A stretch of DNA of 42,598 nt from a bacterium 210917-SL.2.15 (GCA_020555605.1 JAJCJC010000021.1:1-42598); one strand, 5' to 3'; shown: positions 1 to 8,734, counted from the stretch's first letter. Translations and numbers: made by a program. Notes: generated from the letters alone by a model not told the origin.

Positions 1-142
1 ATACAAAGGCATAAAACAAGCCCCTTAAGGGGCCGCCATGAGTCAGCAATGCAGTTGGCCGACCCATTCGAGGCCCCTTGAGGGGCGTTGTCCGTATTAT
101 GCCCTTCTAGGGCTTACTCAAGCCCCCGGCTTTGCCGGGGGT
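1..142. repeat. Cluster of four short GC-rich hairpins at the window edge
   Basis: This stretch has no convincing gene. It holds four small inverted repeats in a row: CCCCTTAAGGGG (21-32), CCCCTTGAGGGG (74-85), GCCCT/AGGGC (101-113) and CCCCCGGC-ttt-GCCGGGGG (123-141). The last lies just past the stop of the minus-strand SseB-like gene and probably acts as its terminator, although no T-run follows. On the minus strand the 21-32 hairpin is followed by a T-rich stretch and could be a second terminator. The role of the whole cluster is unknown. Confidence 0.45.
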
Positions 143-158
143 CCTGACTTGCTCCGCG

Positions 159-962
159 TTACACGGTTTGGCTCTCGCGGACATAGATGGGAAGGGCCTG
201 ATCGGTCAGGCCCTTCATGCCGGTGTTGTTTTCAATGAAGATCACATTGCGCTTTGGCAGGAACGGGGAAAGGGACTGGCCGATGGCACGGAAGATCTCC
301 TCTCTGCCCTTCAATGGCTTTTCGGCCTGCAGAATCACCATCCAATCCCGCTCCTCGGGCTTGTCGTTCGGGGCTTTCTGCACCATGCACATCCAGGCTT
401 TTTCAATATCCGCTTGAGCTTTGAGTCCTGCGCTCAGGGTGAACGTTACGCCGTCCGGGTACTCCTTGGGTACCAGAAGCTTTACCTGCTGGCCTGTTCC
501 CTGGGGACGCAGGGCGCCTTCAGGGGGCTCGCCGTTCAACTCGGCGGTTTTGATGCGGCTCCACAGCTTGGCCAGGTTTTCCACCATGGGGCGCACGCAG
601 ACCAAATTCGGCTTGGAGAAAGGATTCACGATCAGGCCTTGCAGTTCGGGTTTGTCCACGAGATAGGCGTAGGCGTCGGAGATGTCAATGGGGAGCAGGG
701 CGTCGCCCAGGCCGGCGATGGTCTTTCCCACATGCCCGGCGTCGGTAAACAGGGGAAGAAACATCTGGCCCTGTTCGTTTTTCAGCACCTTGGGCGGGAA
801 ATCCTCGGGGAGCTTGCCCTTCACCGGCGTCACGGGCAGCAAAAACACAGCACGCACCATCTGCCGCGTGACAGCGGCCTGGCGCTCCTTGCTGTTGTCT
901 GTGTGCAGGGCCTCGTAGGCTTTCACCAGTTCGTCGTTTCGGATATTTTTCACAGATTCCAT
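159..962 (-). CDS. SseB-family protein
   Basis: A 267-residue soluble protein with no signal peptide or membrane segment. The FLPLFTD motif (about residues 68-74) and the following alternating hydrophobic/glycine region fit the SseB N-terminal domain. The C-terminal half, ending near YVRES, fits the SseB C-terminal domain. SseB was named for enhanced serine sensitivity in E. coli; its biochemical role is unclear. The ORF is open further upstream, but the ATG at 962 has a GGGAG ribosome binding site eight bases before it and the upstream part has no protein-like composition. A sigma-A promoter lies at 1044-1072. It appears monocistronic, divergent from the activase gene. Confidence 0.75.
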   Translation of the reverse strand: MESVKNIRNDELVKAYEALHTDNSKERQAAVTRQMVRAVFLLPVTPVKGKLPEDFPPKVLKNEQGQMFLPLFTDAGHVGKTIAGLGDALLPIDISDAYAYLVDKPELQGLIVNPFSKPNLVCVRPMVENLAKLWSRIKTAELNGEPPEGALRPQGTGQQVKLLVPKEYPDGVTFTLSAGLKAQADIEKAWMCMVQKAPNDKPEERDWMVILQAEKPLKGREEIFRAIGQSLSPFLPKRNVIFIENNTGMKGLTDQALPIYVRESQTV

Positions 963-1043
963 AGTGCTTCTCCCTCGGCGGAGGAACCCGCCTTTCTGAT
1001 TTTGCGTCCGGTCAGCGCAGCGCGCCATTTTGTTCCGTAAGGC

Positions 1044-1072
1044 ATTATACAACATTCTCAGGATCAGTGCAA
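1044..1072 (-). promoter_or_regulatory. Sigma-A promoter of the SseB-like gene
   Basis: On the minus strand TTGCAC and a perfect TATAAT are separated by 17 bp, about 80 bp upstream of the chosen start at 962. Confidence 0.7.
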
Positions 1073-1204
1073 GAAAAGCTGTGCATTTGCCATAGAAAAG
1101 GCTGCGCCGGTGTAGTATCCTGTAGAGCAAAGCGGATGGGACGTCCGTCGTTTTTGCGGAGGAATGTCCCTGAAAAATCTGCACACGCTGATGCAGAATG
1201 TCAG

Positions 1205-1233
1205 TTGATATTATGGCGGCGGAATGTTACAAT
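1205..1233 (+). promoter_or_regulatory. Sigma-A promoter of the activase/dehydratase operon
   Basis: TTGATA and TACAAT are separated by 17 bp, about 80 bp upstream of the activase start. Confidence 0.7.
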
Positions 1234-1313
1234 AAAAAGAATCCTGTAATGCACACTTTCAAGCGCGGACGAAAGAGAAAGAAGATGCCGCAGAAAGAAA
1301 GGGGAACCTGACC

Positions 1314-4229
1314 TTGGTGATCGGCTTGGACGTCGGCTCCACCACGATCAAATGCGTGGTGTTGTCTGACGCGGACCAAATTGTATATCAGACCTATGAG
1401 CGCCATTTTTCGCAGATTACGGCCAAAACGGTGGAACTGCTGCGCGCTGTGGCGGAGCAGTTTCCCGCCGAGCGGGAGTGGCGGCTGGCCATTGCCGGCA
1501 GTGCCGGCATGGGCATGGCCGAATTTGCAAAAGTGCCTTTTGTGCAGGAAGTGTATGCGGCCAAACTGGCCGCAGAGCGCAACGCGCCGGGCACGGACTG
1601 CATCATCGAGCTGGGAGGCGAGGATGCGAAGATCCTCTTTGTGAGCAACGGCGGTATGGAGGCCCGCATGAACGGCACTTGCGCCGGGGGTACCGGCGCC
1701 TTTATCGACCAGATGGCCACTCTTCTCGATGTGGATGCCGCCGATATGGACGCGCTGGCCGAGCAGCATGAGCGGGTGTATACGATCGCCTCCCGTTGCG
1801 GCGTGTTTGCTAAAAGCGATATTCAGCCCCTGCTGAATCAGGGGGCGAAAAAGAGCGATATCGCTGCCAGCATTTTCTATGCGGTGGTGAACCAGACCAT
1901 CGGCGGCCTGGCCCAGGGGCGGCCTGTGAAGGGGAACATTCTTTACCTCGGCGGCCCGCTTACATTCATGCCCATGCTGCGCCGATGTTTTGACAAGGTG
2001 CTGGGGGTTACCGGAACGTGCCCGGAAAACTCGCTCTATTATGTTTCATTGGGGGCGGCTTATGCGGCTAAGGAGCGCTGCAACCTGCCGGTGGTCATCG
2101 AGACGCTGAAACAATACGTTTCTCACAGCGAGTGGGAAACACTGCCGCCGCTGTTTGAAACGGAAGCGGAGTATGAGGCGTTCCGTGCACGCCACGCCGC
2201 AGCGGACGTGCCCCGGGGCACGCTGGAAACGCTGGCCGGGCCGGCGTATCTCGGTATTGACGCTGGTTCCACCACCCTCAAGGCCGTGGTGACCGATGAG
2301 AGTGGTGCGCTGCTGCACTCCGCTTATCTCTCCAATTCCGGCAATCCCGTGCCGGTGATCCGGGACTTTTTGCTGGATCTGTATGAAAGAAAGCCCGACC
2401 TTCACATTGCCGCCGCCTGCGTGACGGGATACGGCGAGGATATCATCAAAAACGCCTTCCACGTGGATTACGGCCTGGTGGAAACGATGGCCCACTTCAC
2501 TGCCGCCCGGCGCTTCATGCCGGAAGTGGAGTTTATTGTGGACATCGGCGGGCAGGATATGAAGTGCTTCCATGTGCACAACGGCGTGGTGGATAATATT
2601 TATCTGAACGAGGCCTGCTCATCGGGCTGCGGTTCCTTTTTGCAGACTTTCGCCAACGCGCTGCACTACGATGTGGAAACTTTTTCAAAGCTGGGGCTCT
2701 ATTCCACCGGCGCGGTGGATCTCGGCTCCCGCTGCACGGTGTTTATGAATTCTTCGGTCAAGCAGGCGCAGAAGGACGGTGCCACCACCGGCGACATCTC
2801 TGCGGGTTTATCCGTCAGCATTGTGAAAAATGCCATTTACAAGGTGATCCGTCCTTCGAGCCTGGAGGATCTGGGCCAGCACATCGTGGTGCAGGGCGGC
2901 ACCTTTTTGAACGACGCGGTGCTGCGGGCCTTTGAGCGGGAGCTGGGTACCCATGTGGTGCGTCCCGCGATCGCCGGGCTGATGGGAGCGTATGGCTGCG
3001 CGCTGTATGCCCAGTCTATGGCCGCGCCGGGGCAGATGAGCACGCTTTTGAACCGGGAGGCGTTGGAGGGCTTTACCCACCAGGTGCGCTCCGTCACCTG
3101 CGGTCTGTGCGAAAATCACTGCCGCCTGACGGTGAATACCTTTGCCGACGGGACAAAATATATCGGCGGGAACCGCTGCGAGCGGCCGGTGACAAAAAAG
3201 GCCGTCAGCGATGATCTGAATATTTACCGCTTCAAGCAGGAATACATGAAGAGCCTTGCCCCGGCGCCGGGGGCGCGGGGCAAGCGTATCGGTATCCCGC
3301 TGGGGCTGAACATGTGGGAAATGGCTCCCTTCTGGCACGCGTTTTTCACCGAACTTGGATTTGAGACGATCGTGTCGCCCCAGTCCAACCGGATGACCTT
3401 CCTCAAGGGGCAGACCAGCATTCCCAGCGATACGGTGTGCTTCCCGGCCAAGCTGCTCCACGGCCATGTGGAGGAACTGCTGGATATGGGGGTGGATGCC
3501 ATTTACTACCCCTGCATGAGCTTCAACTTTGACGAACACTTGGGCGACAACCACTACAACTGCCCTGTGGTGGCCTATTACCCCGAGACGATTGCCGCCA
3601 ACATGACCATGCGCGGCGGGACTGTGCTCATCAATGACTATGCCGGCCCCCATGTGCGTCATGACTTTCCGGAAAAGATGACCGAGACGCTGCAGAAATA
3701 TTTTGACGGCATCCGGCTCAAGGACGTCCGGCGCGCGGCGGATCAAGCCTATGCCGCCCGGGATGCATACTTGGCCGCCGTGCGGCAGAAGGGCGCGGAG
3801 ATCATCGACAGGGCCCGCGCTGAGGGCAAGCGGATCCTCTGCCTGGCGGGCCGTCCCTACCACGCCGATCCTGAGATTAACCACGGCATTGACCTGTTGC
3901 TGACGAGCCTGGGGCTGGCGGTGATTTCGGAGGATTGCCTGAGCGACCGGGAAAAGAAATTCCCCGTGCATGTGCTCAACCAGTGGACATATCATGCGCG
4001 GCTCTATGCTGCGGCCAAATACATCGGCACCCAGAAGGATATGGAGCTGGTGCAGTTGATTTCTTTCGGCTGTGGGCTGGATGCTATCACATCCGACGAG
4101 TGCCGCGCAATTGTGGAGCGCTCCGGGAAAATTTATACTCAGATCAAAATTGACGAAATTACGAACCTCGGCACCGTGAAGGTGCGCCTGCGGAGTCTTT
4201 TGGCGGCATTGGAGCAGAAGGAGAGATAA
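1314..4229 (+). CDS. Double-module 2-hydroxyacyl-CoA dehydratase activase (BadF/BcrA/HgdC type, with DUF2229)
   Basis: A 971-residue cytosolic protein with two ASKHA ATPase modules. The first begins at the N-terminus (DVGSTTIK); the second is near residue 315 (DAGSTTLK). Each module carries the two cysteines expected to bridge a [4Fe-4S] cluster across a dimer (CAGGTGAF and SRCGVF; CSSGCGSF and SRCTVF). The C-terminal part, from about residue 600, has a CGLCENHC motif and is DUF2229-like. Family members use ATP hydrolysis to drive single-electron reduction of 2-hydroxyacyl-CoA dehydratases. The start is TTG at 1314 or GTG at 1317, both behind AAGGGGA. The next gene, seven bases downstream, is the dehydratase-like partner. 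The substrate of this large, common but uncharacterised version is unknown. Confidence 0.85.
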   Translation: MVIGLDVGSTTIKCVVLSDADQIVYQTYERHFSQITAKTVELLRAVAEQFPAEREWRLAIAGSAGMGMAEFAKVPFVQEVYAAKLAAERNAPGTDCIIELGGEDAKILFVSNGGMEARMNGTCAGGTGAFIDQMATLLDVDAADMDALAEQHERVYTIASRCGVFAKSDIQPLLNQGAKKSDIAASIFYAVVNQTIGGLAQGRPVKGNILYLGGPLTFMPMLRRCFDKVLGVTGTCPENSLYYVSLGAAYAAKERCNLPVVIETLKQYVSHSEWETLPPLFETEAEYEAFRARHAAADVPRGTLETLAGPAYLGIDAGSTTLKAVVTDESGALLHSAYLSNSGNPVPVIRDFLLDLYERKPDLHIAAACVTGYGEDIIKNAFHVDYGLVETMAHFTAARRFMPEVEFIVDIGGQDMKCFHVHNGVVDNIYLNEACSSGCGSFLQTFANALHYDVETFSKLGLYSTGAVDLGSRCTVFMNSSVKQAQKDGATTGDISAGLSVSIVKNAIYKVIRPSSLEDLGQHIVVQGGTFLNDAVLRAFERELGTHVVRPAIAGLMGAYGCALYAQSMAAPGQMSTLLNREALEGFTHQVRSVTCGLCENHCRLTVNTFADGTKYIGGNRCERPVTKKAVSDDLNIYRFKQEYMKSLAPAPGARGKRIGIPLGLNMWEMAPFWHAFFTELGFETIVSPQSNRMTFLKGQTSIPSDTVCFPAKLLHGHVEELLDMGVDAIYYPCMSFNFDEHLGDNHYNCPVVAYYPETIAANMTMRGGTVLINDYAGPHVRHDFPEKMTETLQKYFDGIRLKDVRRAADQAYAARDAYLAAVRQKGAEIIDRARAEGKRILCLAGRPYHADPEINHGIDLLLTSLGLAVISEDCLSDREKKFPVHVLNQWTYHARLYAAAKYIGTQKDMELVQLISFGCGLDAITSDECRAIVERSGKIYTQIKIDEITNLGTVKVRLRSLLAALEQKER

Positions 4230-4236
4230 ACAAGCT

Positions 4237-5508
4237 ATGGCAGAACTGAAATACGACAAGAACGGCAGATTGCTCTTCACCAAGGAGATGAAGAGGGAGT
4301 ACACCGTCTTGGTGCCGGATATGCTGCCCATCCACTTCAACATTATGCGCAATATCTTCCTGAACGAGGGCTACAAGATGGCGCTGCTGGACAATTCCGG
4401 CGAGCGGGTCAAGCAACTGGGCCTGAAATACACCCACAACGATATCTGCTACCCCGCGTTGCTGGTTACGGGCCAGTTTCTCGACGCGTTGACCAGCGGG
4501 GAGTACGATCCCCACAAGGTGGCGCTGATCATTATGCAGACCGGCGGCGGTTGCCGTGCCTCCAACTATATCCACATCATTCGAAAGGCGCTGGCGCGTT
4601 CGGGCTTCGATTATGTGCCTGTGATCTCCTTCAACCTTTCCCTGACGGAGACGAATCCCGGCTTTTCCCTGACGCTGCCCATCATCCGCCGGATGCTGGC
4701 CGGCGTGATTTACGGCGATATGATCATGCTTCTGAGCAACCAGACCCGGCCCTATGAAATCGAAGCGGGCAAAACCGATCAGATGGTGGGATTGTGGGTG
4801 GACAATATTTCCAAACAGTTTCGCGCTTCCCAGGGGTACACCTTGCGGGAGATGCGGGAGAATTTTAAAAATATCATCCGCAGCTTTGCTGCCATTCCGC
4901 GCCGCAAGGAGAAAAAGGTGCGTGTGGGTGTCGTGGGCGAAATCTATGTGAAATACGCCTCCTTTGCCAATAACGGGTTGGAGAAGTTCCTGGCCGAGCA
5001 GGGCTGTGAGGTGATGGTGCCGGGGCTTCTGGGCTTTTTGATGTTCAAGGTGGATGCCCGCATTCAGGACTTTCTGATCTACGGCGGCAGCAAAGTGAAA
5101 TATCTTGTGGCGACCAAGCTGCTCAATTATCTCGAAAAAATCGAGCAGGTGTTTATGGAGTCGGTGGAAAAGTTTTCCGATTTCATGCAGCTCTCTGCTT
5201 ATCAGGACACGAAAGAGCCGATGAAAGGATTGATTGGCCTGGGAAACCGTATGGGCGAGGGCTGGTTTCTGCCCGCGGAAATGATAGAACTGATTGTGCA
5301 CGGTTATGAGAATATCATCTGCACCCAGCCTTTCGGGTGCCTGCCTACCCATGTGTGCGGCAAGGGCATGATCCATAAAATCAAGGACCGCTATCCCAGC
5401 GCTAACATCGTGCCGGTGGACTACGATCCCGGCGCCACCCGGGTGAACCAGGAAAACCGCATCAAGCTGATGTTGGCGGTGGCAAAGGAAAAGCTGTGTG
5501 AAGCGTAA
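4237..5508 (+). CDS. 2-hydroxyacyl-CoA dehydratase-family protein (HGD-D type)
   Basis: A 423-residue cytosolic protein with the HGD-D fold. Visible features are NDICYPALLV with its cysteine near residue 72, a CRAS motif in TGGGCRASN (about residue 105), and CTQPFGCLP in the C-terminal third. These cysteines probably hold an Fe-S cluster. The gene follows the activase by seven bases and ends at a strong terminator, so the two form an operon. Known members dehydrate (R)-2-hydroxyacyl-CoA in amino-acid fermentation. Only one dehydratase-like subunit is present rather than the usual alpha/beta pair, and no CoA transferase is nearby, so a different substrate or a double-reduction role is possible. 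Confidence 0.8.
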   Translation: MAELKYDKNGRLLFTKEMKREYTVLVPDMLPIHFNIMRNIFLNEGYKMALLDNSGERVKQLGLKYTHNDICYPALLVTGQFLDALTSGEYDPHKVALIIMQTGGGCRASNYIHIIRKALARSGFDYVPVISFNLSLTETNPGFSLTLPIIRRMLAGVIYGDMIMLLSNQTRPYEIEAGKTDQMVGLWVDNISKQFRASQGYTLREMRENFKNIIRSFAAIPRRKEKKVRVGVVGEIYVKYASFANNGLEKFLAEQGCEVMVPGLLGFLMFKVDARIQDFLIYGGSKVKYLVATKLLNYLEKIEQVFMESVEKFSDFMQLSAYQDTKEPMKGLIGLGNRMGEGWFLPAEMIELIVHGYENIICTQPFGCLPTHVCGKGMIHKIKDRYPSANIVPVDYDPGATRVNQENRIKLMLAVAKEKLCEA

Positions 5509-5530
5509 AGGGGGACGGCGTCCCCCTTTT
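5508..5530 (+). terminator. Rho-independent terminator of the activase/dehydratase operon
   Basis: AAGGGGGACG pairs with CGTCCCCCTT immediately after the stop codon, followed by TTTT. Confidence 0.85.
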
Positions 5531-5657
5531 GTATACTCTGCTTCGGGGTGGGCATGCCTGCCGTAACAGGGTGAATTTCTGATTACTATATGAAATAAAA
5601 CGACAAAATATTGCAGATTGCGATGGATTTTGAGGCGGAAAGCGGGGCGAATTCCGA

Positions 5658-6833
5658 ATGGAAACGGAAAAACTGTATTATAAAGAGGGCAAGTTAAGTG
5701 CCTTTACAGCCAAAGTGCTGGAATGCCGTGAGGCAAAAAACGGCTGGGATATTGTGCTGGATCGCACGGCGTTTTATCCCGAGGGCGGTGGACAGCCCTG
5801 CGACTGTGGGACGCTGGACCGGCTGGAGGTGCTCGATGTGCAGGAACAGGAGGGCTGCATCCTGCATCGGCTGGAGCAGCCGCTGCTGCCGGGCACGGAG
5901 GTGCGGGGCCAGGTGGATCTGGCCCGCCGGTTTGACTACGCTCAGCAGCACACCGCCGACCACATTCTGACTGGCGTGATTCACCGACGCTACGGCCTGG
6001 ACAATGTGGGCTTTCATATGGGAAAAGAGAGTACGTTTATTGACTTGAACGGTGTTTTGGATGAATCGGCTCTGTTTGAGATGGAGCGTGTGGCCAACGA
6101 GGCGGTGTGGATGGATCTGCCGGTGGAGGCTTCCTGGCCGGATGATGATGCGTTGGCCCGGCTCGATTACCGCAGCAAAAAGGCCCTGGTCGGACCGGTG
6201 CGCATCGTTACCATCCCGGGGATCGACGTCTGCGCCTGTTGCGGCACCCATGTGGAGCGCACCGGAGCAGTGGGGCTGATCAAGATTTTGTCTGTGACGC
6301 GGCTACGCGGCGGTGTGAGGGTGGAATATGTGGCAGGCCGGCGGGCCTACGGCTACCTAGATGCGGTGCTGCAGCAGAATCGTATGGTTTCTGCGGCCCT
6401 GTCCGCTCAGCCGCTGCACACGGCTGAGGCGGTGCGCCGGGCGCTGGAAGAGCGGGACGCCGCCAGGCAGCACTGTGCCGCGCTGGAGCGGAAGCGATTT
6501 GCAGCCTTGGCGCAGCAGCAATGCGGCCGGGGCGATACGCTCCTGTTTGAAGAGGAACTGAGCGCAGACAGCGTGCGCCGTTTGGCAGACGCTGTAAAGG
6601 AAACCTGCGGCGGTACCGTGCTGGTGCTCTCCGGTGCCGACGGCGCGGGGTATCAGTATGCCCTGGCAGTGAAGGAAGGAAATCTGCGGCCTTTGGGCAA
6701 GGCGCTGAATGAAATGCTGAACGGCCACGGCGGCGGCCGGGAGGAAACCTTTTTGCAGGGAAGCGTACAGGCGGACCGCACTCAGATCGAGGCGTTCTGG
6801 CGCTCCTGCCGGTGCGGTGCTGAAATAGAATAA
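5658..6833 (+). CDS. Alanyl-tRNA editing protein (AlaX-L type, with DHHA1 domain)
   Basis: A 391-residue free-standing editing protein homologous to the editing and C-terminal parts of AlaRS. Such proteins hydrolyse Ser- or Gly-tRNA(Ala). The N-terminal barrel holds FYPEGGGQPCD (residues 39-49). Zinc ligands are HTADH (H98, H102) and CxxxH (C193, H197). A coiled region at about 255-285 leads to a DHHA1 domain ending in the typical GHGGGREETF glycine motif. The chosen ATG has only a weak purine-rich ribosome binding site. It looks monocistronic and is followed by a strong hairpin. Confidence 0.88.
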   Translation: METEKLYYKEGKLSAFTAKVLECREAKNGWDIVLDRTAFYPEGGGQPCDCGTLDRLEVLDVQEQEGCILHRLEQPLLPGTEVRGQVDLARRFDYAQQHTADHILTGVIHRRYGLDNVGFHMGKESTFIDLNGVLDESALFEMERVANEAVWMDLPVEASWPDDDALARLDYRSKKALVGPVRIVTIPGIDVCACCGTHVERTGAVGLIKILSVTRLRGGVRVEYVAGRRAYGYLDAVLQQNRMVSAALSAQPLHTAEAVRRALEERDAARQHCAALERKRFAALAQQQCGRGDTLLFEEELSADSVRRLADAVKETCGGTVLVLSGADGAGYQYALAVKEGNLRPLGKALNEMLNGHGGGREETFLQGSVQADRTQIEAFWRSCRCGAEIE

Positions 6834-6885
6834 ACGGCATAAAGGGCAAAATTGCGCGGCAATGTTTCCCCTGTCGGCCCATTTT

Positions 6886-6939
6886 ACCGTCTGCCGGAAA
6901 AGCATCCGTTGCATTTCCAGCAGACGGTCAGTGTTTTTT
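6886..6939 (+). terminator. Probable terminator of the AlaX gene
   Basis: A 15-bp stem with one mismatch (6886-6900 with 6914-6928) is followed after five bases by a run of six T. Confidence 0.7.
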
Positions 6940-6976
6940 GTGGTTTGCTGAATTTTGGAAAAACTGCAGAGAATAC

Positions 6977-7005
6977 TTGACGGAAAAGAAAATCATATGT
7001 ATTAT
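6977..7005 (+). promoter_or_regulatory. Sigma-A promoter of the MarR gene
   Basis: TTGACG and TATTAT are separated by 17 bp, 35 bp upstream of the MarR start. Confidence 0.8.
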
Positions 7006-7006
7006 T

Positions 7007-7020
7007 CGTGTAGATACACG
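7007..7020. promoter_or_regulatory. Probable autoregulatory MarR operator
   Basis: A perfect inverted repeat, CGTGTA-ga-TACACG, begins two bases after the -10 box and covers the expected transcription start. This is the usual place for a repressor site, and the gene downstream is a MarR-type regulator. Confidence 0.65.
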
Positions 7021-7040
7021 AGATGGAGGATGGGGTAATC

Positions 7041-7463
7041 ATGGCGGAGAAAAAACGTAGAAGCAGCACGTGCCACTGTATTCAGCTGCGCCGAGCCGCC
7101 AGCCGGGTTACGGAGCGGTACGACGTGGCGCTGGCTCCTGCGGGGCTGACGGTGGGGCAGTATTCTCTGCTGGCGCATCTGGAACGCTTGGAACCTGTCA
7201 GCGTCAGCAGGCTGGCCGAAGAGCTGGAGCTGGAGCGAACTACCCTGGTGCGCACGCTCAAGCCTGTGCTGGCCCGACAACTGGTGGCGGATGCGGCGGA
7301 GCCGGGGCGGCGGAGCCGGGCACTGACGCTGACCGGGGAAGGGCGGACTCTTTTGGAGCAGGCCCGTCCGTTTTGGCGCGCGGCGCAGGAGGATGTGGAG
7401 CGCCGGCTGGGCGAAGGCGGCATCGCCGCGCTGGAAGCGCTTTTGGAACGGCTGGAATTTTGA
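7041..7463 (+). CDS. MarR-family transcriptional regulator
   Basis: A 140-residue winged helix-turn-helix protein. The recognition region reads SVSRLAEELELERTTLVRTL (about residues 54-73), followed by the wing with DAAEPGRRSRALTLT. Such proteins act as dimers that leave the DNA when they bind a phenolic or toxic ligand or are oxidised. The ATG at 7041 is preferred over the in-frame ATG at 7023 because GGAGGA lies ten bases before it. A sigma-A promoter and a palindrome over the transcription start indicate self-repression. The genes downstream are remnants, so its original target operon may have decayed. Confidence 0.85.
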   Translation: MAEKKRRSSTCHCIQLRRAASRVTERYDVALAPAGLTVGQYSLLAHLERLEPVSVSRLAEELELERTTLVRTLKPVLARQLVADAAEPGRRSRALTLTGEGRTLLEQARPFWRAAQEDVERRLGEGGIAALEALLERLEF

Positions 7464-7483
7464 AAAAGCGGGGAGGAAAGGCC

Positions 7484-7989
7484 GTGGATAAATGGGAAAA
7501 AGATGCAGAAATGAAACATGTGATCTGCACGGTGAGCGACAATTATTGTACGTTGAAAGCTACTATTGTGGACGGCGTACTGCAGGGCTTGGCACCCTAT
7601 GAAGACACGAAAGCCTTGTTTTAAGGCCCGCAGCTGAAAGGAGCATGTCAATCACCCGGACCGCATCCTGCGCCCGATGAAGAATGTGGGAACGAGGGGC
7701 GCGCCGCATGGCTCCCTGCCCGGAAGCCTACTTGAATCCAAACGATGCGGAGCGGGCCGGGGTGCAGGACGGTCGCTGGGTATGGCTGGAAACCGCCCAC
7801 GGCCGCATGGCCCTGCGGGTGAGGTATGATGCTGTGCATCCGGAGGGCAAAGCGTTTCGTTTGCTGGATTTCACGGATCGGGTTGGCGATGTAGCAGACC
7901 CTTGGTACACCGGAAATTTCGAGGCAACGTACCGCGATGTAAAGGTGGGCTGTGAAGGGCTTCTGGCGCGGATTGCAGAAAAAGAGTGA
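7484..7989 (+). pseudogene. Decayed mosaic: molybdopterin oxidoreductase remnant joined to the tail of a low-molecular-weight phosphatase
   Basis: Three gene pieces are readable. (1) A GTG at 7484 behind GGGGAGGAAAG opens 46 codons (ICTVSDNYC...VDGVLQGL) resembling the Fe-S N-terminus of bis-MGD oxidoreductases. (2) After the stop, another frame (from 7638) reads KEHVNHPDRILRPMKNVGTRG-like residues; HVNHPDRILRPMK is a hallmark of the same family. (3) A third frame (about 7720-7850) reads NPNDAERAGVQDGRWVWLET, the C-terminal dinucleotide-binding domain. That frame then runs in-frame into LLDFTDRVGDVADPWYTG and VGCEGLLARI, the C-terminus of an LMW protein-tyrosine phosphatase. The middle of the oxidoreductase and the catalytic N-terminus of the phosphatase are missing, so at least two deletions and one frameshift are needed. 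The 101-codon ORF starting at 7684 may still be translated. Confidence 0.7.
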
Positions 7990-8035
7990 GCGTTGTCTCT
8001 TCTGAAAAACAAAGGGGCATTTTCGGGTGAATCGG

Positions 8036-8064
8036 TTGATTTTGGGGATAGAAATTGATACAAT
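8036..8064 (+). promoter_or_regulatory. Sigma-A promoter of the TerD gene
   Basis: TTGATT and TACAAT are separated by 17 bp, 37 bp upstream of the start codon. Confidence 0.75.
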
Positions 8065-8101
8065 AAAAAGGAAAAAGACCGAAAAAGCAAAAGGAGTGGT
8101 G

Positions 8102-8734
8102 ATGATGGATAAGGGATTGAGATTGGAGAATTCATTTGAAGTGGAGGTCGAGGAGGACGCCGTCGTTCATGTGCAGCTGGGCTGGGACATGAAGCGCGGC
8201 GGACTGAAGGAGAAGATCGAAGGCCAGGTGGCGGCAGCTGTAATCGGTATTTCCGAGAAGGAATACGATTTGAATCTGGCGGCTATTGTGGAACACGACA
8301 CGCAGGAAGCGGAACTGGTGTTTCACCATGGCCCCGGCGGCCATGGAGCCGACGAGAGCGGCGCAGTGCTGTTGAGCAAGGACGACCGCTCCGGCTTTGG
8401 CGGCGGCAGCGACGAGGATCTCCGCGTCCGCCTAAAGGAACTGCCCGAAAGTGTGCGGCGCATCGTGTTCTTTATGAACATCGGCGGAGCCAATGTGCTC
8501 GATCAGCATCTGACGGATGTGGACAACGTATTTGTTCAGATCCAGAATGATAAGAACTGCAAGGTGTATCTCCGGGAAGAAGAAGCATTTCGCGCTGAAC
8601 GGGCGCAGGAGTACTGCTGCTATACCTTTGCCGAGTTGTGCCGGAAAGGGAAAGGCTGGGTGCTGTGCGGTGTCTCCCGTTATTCCAGAGAGGACAGCGA
8701 GCTGGAAACGATGCGGGCGTTTTGCGATCGCTGA
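8102..8734 (+). CDS. TerD-family stress/tellurium-resistance protein
   Basis: A 210-residue cytosolic protein of the TerD/CABP family, calcium-binding beta-sandwich proteins linked to tellurite and general stress. Visible landmarks are DLNLAAIV, GGGSDEDLRVRLKELPESV and the hydrophobic strand RRIVFFMNI followed by a Gly-Ala turn. The acidic run around GSDEDL is the expected calcium-binding area. The upstream extension (from 8027) overlaps the promoter and is rejected; ATG 8102 or 8105 has AAGGAG seven bases before it. No other ter genes are nearby. It ends in a bidirectional terminator shared with the convergent AEC gene. Confidence 0.82.
   Translation: MMDKGLRLENSFEVEVEEDAVVHVQLGWDMKRGGLKEKIEGQVAAAVIGISEKEYDLNLAAIVEHDTQEAELVFHHGPGGHGADESGAVLLSKDDRSGFGGGSDEDLRVRLKELPESVRRIVFFMNIGGANVLDQHLTDVDNVFVQIQNDKNCKVYLREEEAFRAERAQEYCCYTFAELCRKGKGWVLCGVSRYSREDSELETMRAFCDR

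Larger units (their letters stand above)
963..1313. other. Divergent intergenic region with two promoters
   Basis: This 351-bp gap separates the divergent SseB-like gene and the activase gene. It holds one good sigma-A promoter in each direction (listed separately) and no open frame with a ribosome binding site. Confidence 0.6.

Noticed and set aside
132..1040. Long plus-strand frame (302 codons) opposite the SseB-like gene
   Set aside because: It is a shadow of the SseB-like gene and has no ribosome binding site.
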